Shown here: positions 15,601-30,600 of the stretch, piece after piece
How the letters are laid out: the number at the start of each line of letters is the position of its first letter
Position numbering within the stretch: position 1 is the stretch's first letter
Source of the DNA: Kryptolebias marmoratus
Taxonomy: Eukaryota > Chordata > Actinopteri > Cyprinodontiformes > Rivulidae
Direction: 5' to 3'
DNA length: 64,000 nucleotides
Assembly (NCBI RefSeq): GCF_001649575.2
Contig: NC_051439.1
Location: forward strand, 17,726,112-17,790,111
Notes under the pieces: model-generated
What the model was told of the DNA's origin: nothing
The model's input: only the letters and a program-made list of their open reading frames with translations
Databases searched by the model: none
Position numbers and translations under genes: made by a program

Positions 15601-18600
15601 AGAAAAGTAATCCAACAGTTTAGCAGTATAGTTTTAAAATCCTCATAAAGTCTGAAAAAACTAAAACTGTCCAAAACTCTTTTTGACCAGTAGCATTTGT
15701 TGTGCTGGGGTATAAATAATCACTTATGTGTCCAAAAAACACATGTGTTGCTCCTAGTCTGAAAAAGAAAACATGTCCACATGTTGCACTCATCAGTGGG
15801 GGAAGCACAGCAGCTATCAGCTGGAGAAAAGTCAAAAGTACATTAAACTCATACTGAACAACAAATTTGAGTCTAGCTGATACATATGGGATGTTTGGGT
15901 AAATTACATTCTTAGTTTGATTGTACATAATTTAGACAGAAGGGTAAAAATCTAAAGAAAGAAGTCACGGTAACGTCGTGTCTTGTAGGGAAGAAAAAAA
16001 TCAAAGACTCTTGATCTTGTAATTTCAATAATCATGTACCGAAAGTCCAAAATGTGTTGTCAATATAAAATCCTAAATGCCAACTATTTTCAAATCTAAA
16101 ATGTTGACACTTTAAAACATCAAGCTTGCAGGCCTAAGCTGAGATAAATCATTAGAATAATTCTTCAAAATTTCAGACAGACCCTGTGGAAGACATCTGT
16201 CATGGGACTCTTAATGTCAGCTATTCTAGACTTTGTTTATTGATTGTTGCACAAAAACCTTCAACTCTCATGTCTTTATATTTAAATTTCAAGGAGCTCC
16301 AAGGTGACAAACAGAAAACAGTATTTTACCATCAAGAAGATGATTCCCATAATGTTCTTTTTTGAAAACGTGACATTTAGGTAATCAACAAAACAATGAT
16401 GCAGCTCTCTGGTCCGGCATGCCTTTGCTGCATTTTATAAATTCCTTAAAGACACGACTTTTAGAAATCTGCTGTAGATCTTCTATGCAAGTACGGAGAA
16501 AAAAATGTTAAAAAGCCCTGAGGACTATTGCTCCAGACCATTATACTGCAACAACAGGATGTTTTTCTTAGGTAAAAACTTCAAACAACAAGGAATTGTG
16601 TGGAATTAGTTTTTTAAACCCTCAGGTTGTGTTTTGCATTTAGCCAGAACTCTTTTCCAAAAATACATTTGTATTAAAATTGTTTGCAAAGTGAACATGC
16701 AACCAGTTCATCTTTTCAAACCCATCAGAAACCCGTTTCTTCAAAGTACACCACTTTGGGGGTTTCAGTAGACACAGGAGACATGAATGGATCAAGTGAA
16801 ATATTATACGTGACACAGAAAGACATATCATGCTCATGATGACAGAGTTTTTTCCAAATGCCTATGAAGTTTGAACCAGAGTTTGGGAACCTTGCACGAA
16901 GCCATATGTTTTGGTAGCTGAGAATGTAAATGAACTGAGACGCCCTGTGGCTTCATTTTGTGGTCAGGTAGGCAGCCCGAGTCGTCTCAAACAGACACAC
17001 AACTCTCTAAAACACGCCCACAATTAACTGATGTAGGGTCTACTTCTTCAGAGCAGCATGAAGAGATTAAGAAATGTTTAAACCATGTCCCTGAATCGAT
17101 GACAGCATGAAAAACTACAAGGCATGCATGAAGGCATGATGAGCACAAGGTGTTACCGTTTCCAGCACATTAGTCATGGCATGTAAATAATCACTCTTAA
17201 GTCTTATGCCAAACTACAAAACAAAACAGCACAGTGGGAAATGTAATTTCTGATTATGTAATATTGTAGTTGTGACCACAAATCTGTTATATTTGACAGA
17301 TCTTTTGTACCTGATTTGTGAGGCAATATAAAAATAGTTAAAGGAGTTATAGGACAATCAGACCAAGTACCACAGATTCAGCATTATATACAACTAAAAT
17401 CTGAACAATGGCTGCATTAACAGCCAAAGTAAGGAATCAATGATCAAAACATGCATTATACAAATAGTCTAATCTTCCTGAGATTCCCTTAAATGGGATT
17501 AGAACTAGACTGAACCATTAAGAATGATTAGAAAACAACTGTATTTTTAATTTTGTTATTGGTAATACAAATGTAGGCCTAGAAAATTTTAAACTCAAAA
17601 ATAAGAGTAAACATGATGGCTGTCTACAGGAAAAAACTTCCAGTTCCTTCCTTTTAGATATCCCACATATTGTTCACTTTCCTGACATTATCCATTGTCA
17701 ATAAACTAAACAGGTAGAGTTTGATTTATTAAATCTGAATTATTTCAGCCTTGTTACTTGGTGTTGGAAATTTAGGTGCAATGAACGTTTTAAGTCTTGT
17801 TCCCAAATTTGCTTATTATCTTTAGAAGTGTCCCTGCTTTTGCAGGCAGGAGCATTCAAGCTCACCCAGGCTGAGTGAAAAGCTTCAGAGCACAAAACAT
17901 TTTCAGGTTTCCCCAAAGATGCTCCACTGTGTTCAGGCTCAAACTCTGGTTTGGTCACACTATAGGGCTCTCCCAGATTTCCTTGTATTCATGGTCATTG
18001 TTTCTGCAGTTTGCTCCATCCTGAGAAGTTAAACAAAAATTGAACTCATCGTTGCTTTACACATTTTCTCAGTTGGACTGAGCAGCCATATTCTAGATGC
18101 CTATTGGTAGTTTCAAACTTTTTCAGTATTAAAATAAGAAAGGCTACCATCCTTTGGTCGTCCTTTTTTGTTTTTGCTTTATTTCCTAAGGTCTGTCTTG
18201 ACACAGTTTCTGTCTTAAACTAGGCCTTATATTGATAAATCTGTTCACATAAAAAAGAAGTCCTATGGCTAATTTTGCCCTGGACATGTTAATAATTGTG
18301 TGAGACAGAGATAATGCTGTGAATACTAAGACATCTATTAGAAATGACTGAGATGACATGTCCTGTAGTGTAAAGCTGTTTGAGTGACCAACAACACTAG
18401 AACATGCAGTGATGATTTGCAACAGGACAGCCTTTCAGAGGCTCCAAATCTGACGTCAAATTCAACATTCCTGACTGCAACTGGTATGGAAGTCCAATAA
18501 ATTTACATATGTGTCAAGTAATGATAGGGTGAGCTCTGATTGTGGCAATACTTTATTACATTTCAGTGCTCCAATTCTCCTTCCAAGACAAGACTGAGGG

Positions 18601-21600
18601 CTCAGCACCACATCATTCTTCAAACCACACAGACTTTTCTCACACACCATCAAGCAATGGACAATCATCTTTGCAGACAAGCCTCAATAAATGGCTCGGG
18701 GACTTTTTGTGGCCTGAGATTTAAATATGATGTGTAGCATAACCCCCCCCCCCCCAAAAAAAAAAAAAAAAAGAAAAAGAAAAAAGGCAATATGCAAAAC
18801 AATTCATATGTTGATCTGAACCATTAATTTTACTGAAGAATAAATCCCCCGCATAAAAATTTTAACAAATGTAATTTCAACTCGTAAAAAATATGATAAG
18901 TTGTTGAAACTGAACTGAAATTCATACTAAACATTTTTTTTGTTTTTGTTGGACAGATGTGTTTATGACACTGCTGCCTAAGCAAGAACTTTCTATAAAC
19001 CAGTTTCATTTGCAACATTAGAAATGCAAAAAAGTAAATAAACAGCCTCATAAACTTCAGCCTATGACATAAAAGGATTTTTGATGCAGAAACTTTATTT
19101 ACTCAGCAATATTTGTTCTCCAAGGTGTTTGTTGTTATTTGATGGGGGATATACATTTAAGACTAAGAGACCTGAGTCTGAAGGTCATTTCAGTAAAGAT
19201 GAGCAAAGTGTGATAACTAAACAGATACCAGATGTTCTATCTAAAACTATGCTGCATAAATCCTGTAACATCTGGTAGAGCCATTAGGAGATGCTGCTCG
19301 TTTCCAGCTGCCCCTCACCTTTCATTCAGCAGAGAATGTGCATCACTGATCACTGATCCCTCTGAACAAATTTAAACCCTTGCACTTTCTGGACTTATGT
19401 GCTCAAAATGTATACTCTTCCACTGGGATTGGATTCCAGGGCCATATGTCATGGCCAACAACAATAGTATAAACCAGAAAAATGTTTACACACTGATGTT
19501 TCCTTGGGCTACCACCTCTCCCTTTCTCCCCTGCTACTGACCCTCATGCTGAGTAGATCCATCAGAGAAAGCTGGTGTCTATATTATGCTAGCAGTTTCC
19601 ACGATCTGCATTAGCTATAAGACACAGGTGGTGAATAGTGTCCAAACAGGGCCTCCAACATGGCAAAGAAACTCACAAAGTTAAATATTGTGGTTCTTTT
19701 AACAAGCCAGGAGAAGCAACCACCTTCCATTAAAAACACGGTCTCATCCAAAAAGAATGCAGGTCCATACGTTTGCAATGTAATAATATTTGACAGCACC
19801 AAGATGTTTCGGGGAAGGTTTTCAAAATGTCAATTAAAAAAAACAGAATTTGGTTTCTAGAACTCCGACCAAGAAAGTGTTACAGACGTTTTACCCCATT
19901 TTCTCCACAGTGTGTGGGCAACATTAAACTTTGTGTGCAGAGTTAATACTCTACATGCTGTCAGAGCTGATTCCTTGGTGATGCAGAAGATATACAGCTG
20001 TGTCAGCACCTTGTGGGGTGAAATGAGAAAATAAAATCAATTCTAATGATGATAAATACATCCTGGCATATATAAGGGAAATGAATGAATGCTACCAAAC
20101 CACTGAGCGTGATCTAAGGTAGCAGGGATGCCAGGCTCTGTGCAAGCATATCCATTTCAATGGCATGTGAAATGAGCTACAAATCCATGAAAATTCATAA
20201 ATTTGCATGTATTAGAGATTTCAAACCAGCTAGAAGTCTAATAAAACTGCTGTAAAAAGTAAAAAAAATACATATTGTAATATAATGTAAAATTTTCTGT
20301 CACTTATGAAAGGACATGCCTTCATGTTTTCCTGTGTAAATTATTCAATAATCTGAATTTTCAAATTCATTAAAAAGAAAAATAAAATTTATATACTGAA
20401 GAGCTATTCATTGTGTCTAACAGTCACATGAAAAAAGGTATATCTTCTTTCACATCTAAGGTTTTATGCATGAGGGCATAATAAGAATGATCTGGTTCTG
20501 ATCTGGTAAAAAAAAAAAACTTTTTACAGCCTTTCAGATAAACAACACATGCTATTTTATTTTGCAACAATATTTATTTAACAAAAACTCAACAAAATAT
20601 GTCCTCTGTATAAACAATATAACCCTCAAACTCCTTCGGGCCCACTGTTTTTATTAAATACAATGTTTCTTTACTTAATGTTTACTTTTTCTAGGCATTC
20701 TGTGGTGAATTGTCATGTTGCATGACCCAGTTTTGGTCCAAACTTCAGCTGTCGGACTGATGGCCTCACATTTGACTATAACATGTATCCATGTACAGAG
20801 GAGTTCACATTCAACTAAACGACCATAAGGTGTTCAGGTACTGTGGCTGCAAAACGAGCCCAAATCATCAGCCGTTCACCACCGTGTTGGCAGTTGTTTT
20901 GCTGATATGCTGTTGGGTTTTGTACAAACATGCTGCAGTGCATTATGGGCAAACATCTCCCCTTCAAGCTCATCTCTAAAGAACACTGATCAAGAAGTCT
21001 TGTGGTTTGTTCAGATGAAACTTAAAAACCAAAGCGGTGCTGTAATAATCTTTTTAAAGAGAAAAGATTTTCTCCTGGGGGCCTTTAAAAAAAAAGCCAT
21101 ACTTGTTCCATCTTTTTCTGTTTGTGCTGCCATGAACTTAAACATTTAAGGTAAAGAGGTAAAGTGTAACCGGAGCTATTTATTTCTTTTCAAATACTTT
21201 GGGACTGACTTTGGGAAATAAAGTTACTGGGATGTCCAGTGCTGAGAAGACTGGCAGCTGTGTTAAACGTTTTGTGTGAGGAGCTCACACTTGTGAAGCT
21301 CAGTTAATTACATTTGATTAGCAGCACTGGGCTGCTACTAATTGCTCTAGAAGAATGACCTCAGCTTTTTGCTCACTGTTCCAGTGTTTTGTCTTAGTTC
21401 TTTTTTTTTAAACTAATGAACATCACAGTTTTTTGTGTTTTATGTGACTATTGGTCTTCTAATTAAATTCATCTAATTTTAAGACTTTGGAAAGATCACG
21501 TCCTGTGTGTAACACCTAAGAATGAAAAGATACTTATTTTCTCAAATGGCTGTAGGACGCACCGTACATGTGTTGATAAACCACAGCAGACAAACTGTGG

Positions 21601-24600
21601 AGATATTTGGATTCAATAAGCGTTGCACTCCAAGTTAATGCCAGGCCTCATTTTGGCTGAGTAAGTTAGTGACTTTCCTGGAAAACTCAGGGGTGCACTC
21701 AGAGAGTCGTCATAAAACAGTCAGAGTCAGCCTTGTAAAAAGTACAGGTTGGAAGGCTACTGTAGATGGATGGAAATTAGAATGCCTTCTGCTGGAAAAG
21801 TTTAGGAATGTGCTGAAAGATATTCTGACACTCCAGGGACACAGCACCCTGAGAATGATCTGGTAATTAATGCTTTTTAGTAGGGATAATAGCTTGAGTA
21901 ATATACAAAATTAAACATATTCACAGTTCCAAACTATGCTGTAATCTCTAGAGGACGACGTCCAACAGTTGGTGGAACTTACTGATTCTGTTTTTGGTTT
22001 CATTCAGTTGTTCTCCAAGTTTTCTGGCCTCAGCTGATCTGTTAAAAAGAATCCAGATGTTATAAACCACATTAGCTTCAAAAAACCTATTTAAACAGAA
22101 TGTGGAAAATGAAACATTTGCTGTTGAAAAAACTGTCACAAAACAACAAACTTTTAGGTTAAGTGACATTTTTATAAATACAGTATTTTAGTCCTTGATT
22201 GGAAACATCTGAATGTTTTCAGAGGTACTAAAACAAAAAAAACTGTTGGCTGTTATTGATAACTGCACGCATGCAGTTTTATCTTCAGTCTGTTGACACT
22301 TTCCATGATCCCACTGTATTTTATCAGGAAAAACAATGAGCATAGGAAAATATTTACAATATCAGGAGTTCATAAAACTGTTGCACTTTTCACCAACCTT
22401 TCTTTGAGTATTTTCTTGTTGTCTTCAATGGTTAGATGCTCCTCATGATCCCTAATAAAGATCTCAAAGGCCTCTCGTTTTCCCATGGAAAACTGTGGAC
22501 CTGATGGGAAACAAATCTGAATTGAGACATGCAGGGTTGATTGAAGTTACAGGCTGACAGTATCTTTATGTAATTCCTTCATTACCTGGTATTACACAAG
22601 ATAATATATGTAGACTTTAAAATTCATTACAAAGGATTGCTAGTCCATCTTTCAAAAAGATGCCTAAATAAAAGGTTTACCTGTCAAACCCATTTTACAA
22701 ATAACTTTCACAATAGCATCTTCCTGTCATTGGCCTTGTAACAAACTATTAACTATGGGAAATTTTCTACTGAACTTTCATCCTTTCACATCCTGCACAC
22801 AAATGTGGCAGCCAGATGTGAGCTGATACCCCTGACCTCCCACCTTTTATTAAGTATGAACCAGAGGGGCTATTAGGCTGTTGTTCAGGGATTAGGAATG
22901 ATATAAACACAAACATAAACAGCAGTTTTGAACATGTCAGCATTTTAAAGTGGAAGCCCTCCGGCTTAGCTTTGGTAAATTTGGAAACTACATAAGCTTG
23001 TACGCAACATTCTTACTGTTTTATGTGCTTGTAATATTACCTAATAGGCAGTTTTATTAAAGCTCTATACATCTGCTTTAAATATAAACATTTCCCTGAG
23101 GAACAGCATCATTTGATCACTTTGGGGTGTCAGTTGCGGTTGATCATATGAACAAAAAGCATGTTTGATAAAAGATAAAATAAAAAGAATTACACTTGAA
23201 TGACTAGAATTAAACCCCAATGGACCAGCAGTATGCAAATACTCATTTTAGCCACTGAAAACCCAAAACTTGACATCAATTTTCAATTAAAGTCATGCAC
23301 AGAGTAGCAACTAGGATGACGAATATTGTCATACAGGAAGAAATTTTGTTTCTTCACACTTGGAAAGCCCTGAATAACATCAGCAGGCAGTTCACAGATG
23401 TATGTTGAAAGAGCCAACCTCCATAAATCTGTGAAAGGGTTTCTTGGGGGAACCATTTGACTTGTGTGAAAAGTAACATTCCTGGAAAATCTCAGAGTGA
23501 CATGACATCATCCTATATTCTAAGATAACTTGACAGGTAATGGGCTCAAACTGACCTCAGACCAACTTTTCTCATTTTTCTTCTTGGGCTTCAAGTGTTG
23601 ACAAACTTAAACCATTAAAAACTAGATAAATACGCAGCGACTCTTATCTTTTCAACAAACTTTGGACAACATTGCTTTGAATGAGTGGGTTAAATCTTGA
23701 ATCAGTTTTAAGAACATTTGCATTTTAGGTTTCTACTTTAAGCCACTTCAAAGTAAAGAGCAAAATCTGACCTATGAAGGTGTTCCTCTTTTATTTATGA
23801 AGAAAGGTTGTTAGCACTGGCATCATTTACACTACGATAATATTCTTTCTTGTTCTTCTCAAGTTTCCGTTCATTCTCTCATGTTTAAAACAAATTATTT
23901 GTAATGCAGCCTGAATTTAAAAAGGATACATTATCATTTCTTTAAGGTGTTTTGCTCTATAAAAAGAAATCATAAAAAATAAACACACAAACACAAAAGG
24001 CAATTTAAAGCTAGGCAATGTCAGAATCAGACTTAGGTATTTTTTTTAAATTTACAGGGCACTCACTAGAAACATTGCTATTTGAGGAAATCAACTTGTA
24101 ATCCACAGAGTGATTCTGTAGAGAAACACCCTCCATGTTATTGAAGGAGTAGTGTAAATGTCATAGCATTCAATCAGAAAAAGGTTTTATTTTTTCTTCT
24201 TACCTTCGTTGTTATAATTACAGTTAATCTTGGGACAGCAGCTCCCCTCAGTGTAACTCTAGAAGCTCTTGGCTGCAGTTTAAGAAGCCTCAGATTTAAA
24301 CTACATTCATACACATATCAACGCTCAGTGACCCGCTGAGCGCGAGGCAAAGATGCATGTAGTGCATTTGTTTTGAATTACTACAGAGTAATGAACAATG
24401 ATGTAATGTGCCTTCAGCTTGGTTATGTAGGTCAAAAAGATAGGTACTTCCAGATGTGAAACATATGATATAGGCTGTGGTACATAAAAAAGTCACTTGT
24501 ATGTTTTCATAATGTTTTGCACATTCTGATTATTTTAGGCAAATATAAATTTTAACTAGATATGAGAAATTTCAGTACTGCTTTGAAAAGCAAATAAAAC

Positions 24601-27600
24601 ACCTTGGGTCAGATAAATGAACAAACTTTGGTGACAAAAGTTTGACAGTTTCAGTCATTAAGCTACATTGTTTAGAAATTTTGCTCCTGATCTGCTGTAG
24701 ATTCTGCACAAAGTCAAAAACACCCGAAGCATTTGAAGCATACTATCTGATGCTTCTGGAAATACTCTTAAATTTTTTTTATCCCCCAAAGTGCAGCGTC
24801 TATCTGGACAGCATCAAGTCTTTTTTTCCTGCTGGGTAACAGCTGATCGAGCTGAAAGAGTGTCCTGCTCAGAGTGTTGGTTACAAACTGAGCAGAACAA
24901 GGAAAAAAAAAAAAAAAAGCAGCATGAAGTGTGAGAAAATAGGACAGACATTCCAGGGCGAGCACGTAACTGTGAGCAAGCAATTACAGGACCTGGGAAT
25001 TCTGGAAATGGTAGTGATTTTTTCCTATAAGAATAGATGGTACCTAAATTCTTTGTGAAATTACCTAATTTAGTTAATGGTCGAGAGTTATTTAATCACT
25101 TAACACCATCACCGTTCAGAATTTTGTGTAATGGTTGACATTAGTTTTAGATTCTTGTAAAAGGCCTCTTGTAAGAGCTGGCATTCAATTCCTGTGCAAT
25201 AATAAATAATTATTACTGTCAAATTTAGACTTTAAGAGCTTCCTTCTTTACAAAATGCCCCAAGGAAAAGAATTTACTGTAACTGCAATGTTGAAGTATC
25301 TGCTATAAGTGTTTTTCATGTTCAAAATTTATAGTGATCACTGTGATTGAAAGCATTGGTCAATGAGTGGTAATATGTATTAGTCACATCCTAACAAACT
25401 TTCAAATTTACATGCAGGCAAAGCCATCATAGCACAAATGATTTTCAGTACCAACGGAAATAAATTATCCAAAGGAAATGTAAACTGATACTACTCCAGA
25501 GGAATGCCTTTGAGAATAATACCTTTTCAACTCTATATCCCTTTGATTTCTTAATTTAGAAAAAGAATAGATAGATTTGAGGTATAAATAGATAATGACC
25601 TACATGAGAGGTTTACTACTGTGATATAAAAATGTGAAGATCACATCAAAATAAAAGGGTTAATTGGTGCACACTTTTCACAGGAAAGAGCCTAAAATAT
25701 TAAAAGAGTCTGATTCTGACCTACTCAAACAAGCAAAAATAATGATATAATAACACCATTCAAAGTTCTTCTTTAGTTTAGTTTTGTTTCAGATGCATCC
25801 AATAATCATCTGATTTCAGATCAGTACATTTAAAATGCAAACAGAGGCTTTCCAAGTGTTTTGTAAACTTATTAAAAACAGAACTCTACCTCTCATTTAC
25901 CCTCTGACTCATGTAAATTAACATTTTTGGATGCTACAACTTGATTAGAGTCCACCTCTGCCAAACTGAACTCATTGGAGTAATTAAAAAACACAAATCT
26001 ATCTTTATAAGATATCTACAAATACCCAGAGTGACTGAGTGGTGCATGATTGTAGGGAAAACAAGTAGTGAGGTTCACAGAACTGTATGTAGACCTGCAA
26101 AACAAGACAAAAATCTGGCAAAGCATATGTACGTCAACGACTGTTTAAAGATCCTTCAAGGATAGTAGCTCCTATCTTTCTGAAAAGGAAAGTTTGAAAC
26201 CATAAACAGACTCCTGGATTTGGTTGCCAAACTTAATTCAAAAATGATGAGCCAAACGTCACTAATGAGATTTGGTATATTTACAGAGAAAGGAGAAGCT
26301 TAAAAGATGATAAGCCATAGTTTTATTACACAACATAACCAGAAGATCTGGTCAACTACACATTTCAATATTCTCCTTGTAAAATGTTCATTTTTGGTAA
26401 TAGGAAAGAACATTCTCTAAAATGACTCAGATGATAATTTCAGCCCCATATTGTATTACAAACCGTTGTAAGTGACTAATGCATCCTGCACAACATTTCT
26501 CATTGATTCTATAAACCTCTGTTTTACAGGGATCTCTCAGTCCCTTTTATAAATGGCTGGTTTAACCCTCACTGACTTCAAACATGTGTTTGTTTTTCAA
26601 CAGGCTCCTCTTTCAGAGACCCCATTCTGCTGCCCTTATTAGTGTACTGGGCATCCTCACAGAAAATGTCAACGTGAATGAGGGAGCTGTGGTTAGGACA
26701 GACAGCAGCACAGTTTGATGAGTTTCTGGCTCAGACCCTTCTGCCCGATGGTTTTGACCAAGCTCGTTAAAGGACTCGGGTTTATCATCACACTTAAGGC
26801 TCCGCTTAGCCAGAATTTAAACAGGAAAGCCAAATAAATGCTGCCTCTGGCTTGGAGCATAAACACTCAACTGGTTTGAGTGTCACTAACCTCTGCATTC
26901 CTGTTGCATTTAAACCAATGCAATGCTTAAAAAAATACAGACGATCAAAGACGGGGCTGTTGTCTGCAACTAAACCCGGCTACGCTGTGTCATCATTATC
27001 TTCAAAGGTTTAGATTATAATCTATGTGCCACAGCAAAACTACAGGGAGATTATACAATCAATTTAAGGCAACATATGAGAGTGACCAGGATGCTGCTTC
27101 ATTACTTCACATTTGGAAGTCTTTAGGCCAAATTTAACTCAAGAAAACAAAGTAAATATTGAGTGGGTGCAGCTTCGCTTGCTTTTTATCTTTAGCCTTT
27201 ACCACAGTTTTATTCTAAAGTGGTTCAGAGCTTGCACTGTTTGCAAAAACGGATCACTGTGAAAAAATCATTATAATGAAGCAGCTATACTGCAGCAATC
27301 AGATGATTTTATAGCATCATGTCTATTAATGACTGGGACGATTACAAACAAAAATCACCAGAGACAATCACTCTTCGTGTATAGTTTAAAAATGACAAAT
27401 GTGAGTATCTGGATGGTAAATCCACCTTAATTGTTGGCAATTCTGTAGGAAGATAAATCTGTATACATCAGATCAGAGCTTTAAGTCAGTGATCATTAGT
27501 TTTAAATCCCCATGTTACCAGAAAACACTTTAATAGCAAGGTTTGTTTTTGACAGTAAACAAGGGTCTCATGTCTGCTCAGTCCGAACTTAATAAAAGTA

Positions 27601-30600
27601 CAAAAAATTACTGACAAACATCAGTACCTTCACAGTATTGCGATCAGTAACAACTCTCCCCACAGAGATGTAAGTCAAATGGTTTCCCTGAAAACTGATG
27701 TGAATCCAGGCCAGCCAATTACAACAAGCTGAGTTCCATCTTATCAATTCACAAAATCATAACACATACATTTGTCAGAAAAAGTCTGTCATTCTGTTAG
27801 TTGCAGACAGCATAGTAAAAGCAAATTTGGCCATCATGATCAATGTTCTAAGTTTAGAGGTTTTAGCCAAAGTCTCAACTTTTTTCATGCCTTTGTGTTT
27901 GTTATAAATCATATGGGGAACTCCACAACAGTGTAAGTGGGTCAGATGTTTAATCAATTCAAATTGACACATTTCTTTCCTTTCCTCCAGTTATTACTGT
28001 TGCATAATTTCCCAGAGCAAGCTGTGATACCCATGTTTAAAGTAGTGGCAACTTAAATTTAAACTGTATGCTTGGCAACTGATAACGTGGAGGATGTTAA
28101 GCAATTTACTGTCACTACTGCCAAAAACTGACCTACAATTACATTCTAAGTAATATGGAGACATCCTGGTTTATGAAGAGAGCAAAATGAACTTGGTATA
28201 TTTATATTTTTGTGCTGGAAAAAAATCGATTATGAACTAATTATAATTATTAATCGTTAGTCAAAATGATTTCTTACAAATGGAGATAGAGCCTTTGATT
28301 GAATCTGATGTAATCGCAAATGTGAGTTCAGATTTGCAAATCCCAGGCAAGTCTGAACAGTGCTTTTGTGTCTACACTGCAACATTCTTGGCCTCTGGTC
28401 ACTGCCCCATGATCCTGTTAGCAGTACAAGTTTTAAATCCATCAGCTTTTCACAAGCAACAAATTACATGTTTAATATCTTGCATCGTCTAATGTTGCAT
28501 TGCTGACATGACTAGACTAAATATTTTAATACACTCAATCCCACTGAAGACATTCTGAAGGAATAAATGTCACATGATGTCAGACTCTTCTTCAGTCAGT
28601 AAAATCCTCAAATCAAGAATTGGTTATGGCTCACAGGCAGCCACAACATAACATCAAGAATCTGCAAGACCCCAAAAAGGCTGCCCACATTCCAGCTGAG
28701 GAAGATCACCTTTCTGTAGGCTTAGCACCCAATATATCACAAATATTACACTTCTTCCAGCTCAGCATGGCTGATTGTTACATTTCACATAGTTAATCTC
28801 TGTGGAAATGGTATTTAATTCATATAGCTTTATTAAATCTTATTGGGTGTGACTTATAGTAAGTGTGAACTGCGGCAAACTAATATCTAGTTTAACTATC
28901 TGCTTGGCTGGATGTCACAGTCATAAGGAAATATATTCTTTCTACTTTGCTGCCTTCTGGCCTTTATGAAGTATTTACACTGAAAACATCTTGGGTAAGG
29001 GCGCATTTAAAAATCCTAATCCATCTTACTGCAAACAACTAAATTCTTAATATTTTTTTATTATAATAATATTATATTGATTATGCTTGTAAAAGCTGAT
29101 TTAAAAAAAAGAAAGAATGTGGAAATACCTCTTTTCATGTATTGAACAGCTTGTCCTCCATGTTCTAAAGGACAGGTGTCCATGTTTCCTTCTTTTAATT
29201 GTGACCTTGTTGACACTTGTCCTCCATAGACTGCTGAAGAGGTGTCCATGTTTTCCTCTTTCACCTGAGACATTATAGACACTTGTCCTTTATGGTCCAT
29301 TTGAAAGTTTCTTTCTTTCCACTGGAGTCTTGTAAAAGCTTGCCCTTCATGGCTCATCGGAATGGTGTCCATGTTTCTGTCTGTCAGCTGCAGGTTTGCA
29401 GACACTCTTTCATCATCTGCAAAGATTTTTTCATTTCTTCCTCTAAATTGAAACATTGGGGTCGCATGTTCTGCATGGTTTGTGAAAAAGATGTCAGTGT
29501 TTCCTTCTCTCCACTGTGGGAGTGTGAACATTCTTCCATCATATTCTGGTGTTAGGATTTCCACATTTCCTTCCTTCAACTGAAACACTGTGGATGCTTC
29601 TCCTCCATGCTTTCCGAGAAAGGTGTCCATGTTCGCCTCTCTTATCTGTGACACCACTGGCATGCTCAAGGTCATCTGGGAGGACAGGTTCTGGCGACTT
29701 GTAACGTTAGCAAACTGAGCTGTAACATCATCTGCCCGTTTCTTTTCTTTTTTCAGTATTTTCACAAGGATACCTGAAGTCTCAAGTTAAAGAATCTATT
29801 GTACTTGCCATTTATTTGATCAAAATACTGGAAGAAGAGATCTTAGACTCAACAACAGACACATGAAAATAGTTATTTCAACAGATGTGACTGGTTAGTT
29901 CTTAAAGGACAAAGAACAACAGTTTCAACCTAAATACCTCCAGAGACCCATTTAAGGATTCAAAAAATATACCCACCAGTTAATTTTAGATTTCACACTC
30001 TTACTGTAAAATTGAGCTCACAAGTGGCTTTTGTCAGTTAATGAGTAACATCCATCGTGATTTCTTAAATGTCAAAGTGCTGACATGTGTTCAGCATCTG
30101 ACCTAAGAGGCCCGGGATGGTGTCATGGTCTGGGATGAATTAGTGGATAAAAAGAGGACCCAAAAGAACTAAAGAGATTCTGCCAAGATTTTCCCTAAAT
30201 CTTCCTCCACTTTTGGGTTTTTGTGCACATATGTGCACTTGAGTCAAATGTAGATGTGTCAGGGAGTGTCACTGAGGCAAGCTGAGTAGATACAAGAAAA
30301 AATCTGAAATATAATGAAGAAAAATAATGGTCAATGCACTCATCACATTTAGGACAAACTATTGTGTTTTCATAATTTCATCTTGATGCTCAAATAAATC
30401 CTTAAAACAGATATTATGTATTTAAATCTAATGTAAAATTTACTGTAGCTCTTTGAAAAAGCCTTTATTTAAATAATAATCTTGTTGTTAATTCTGTTTT
30501 TCTTTGTTTGCTGTTATTGCTTTTTTTTTTTACTCTAACAGTTTGCAAGTACATACAAATTGATTTTAAATATATGTTGTCTGTCTTGTAACCTTTTGTA

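Larger units (their letters stand above)
15510..21982 (-). other. kif6 intron 15
   Basis: This 6.5-kb intron is AT-rich, with one Tc1-like relic and a poly-C/A run. No nested gene was recognised on either strand. Confidence 0.75.

Noticed and set aside
28540..28740. Possible third transposase remnant (a stretch like CTCAATCCCACTGAAGACAT)
   Set aside because: Only about 20 bases resemble the conserved transposase region and the flanks do not follow.
29283..29555. A 90-residue plus-strand open frame opposite kif6 exon 13
   Set aside because: It is the antisense shadow of the repeat array, which itself explains the open frame.
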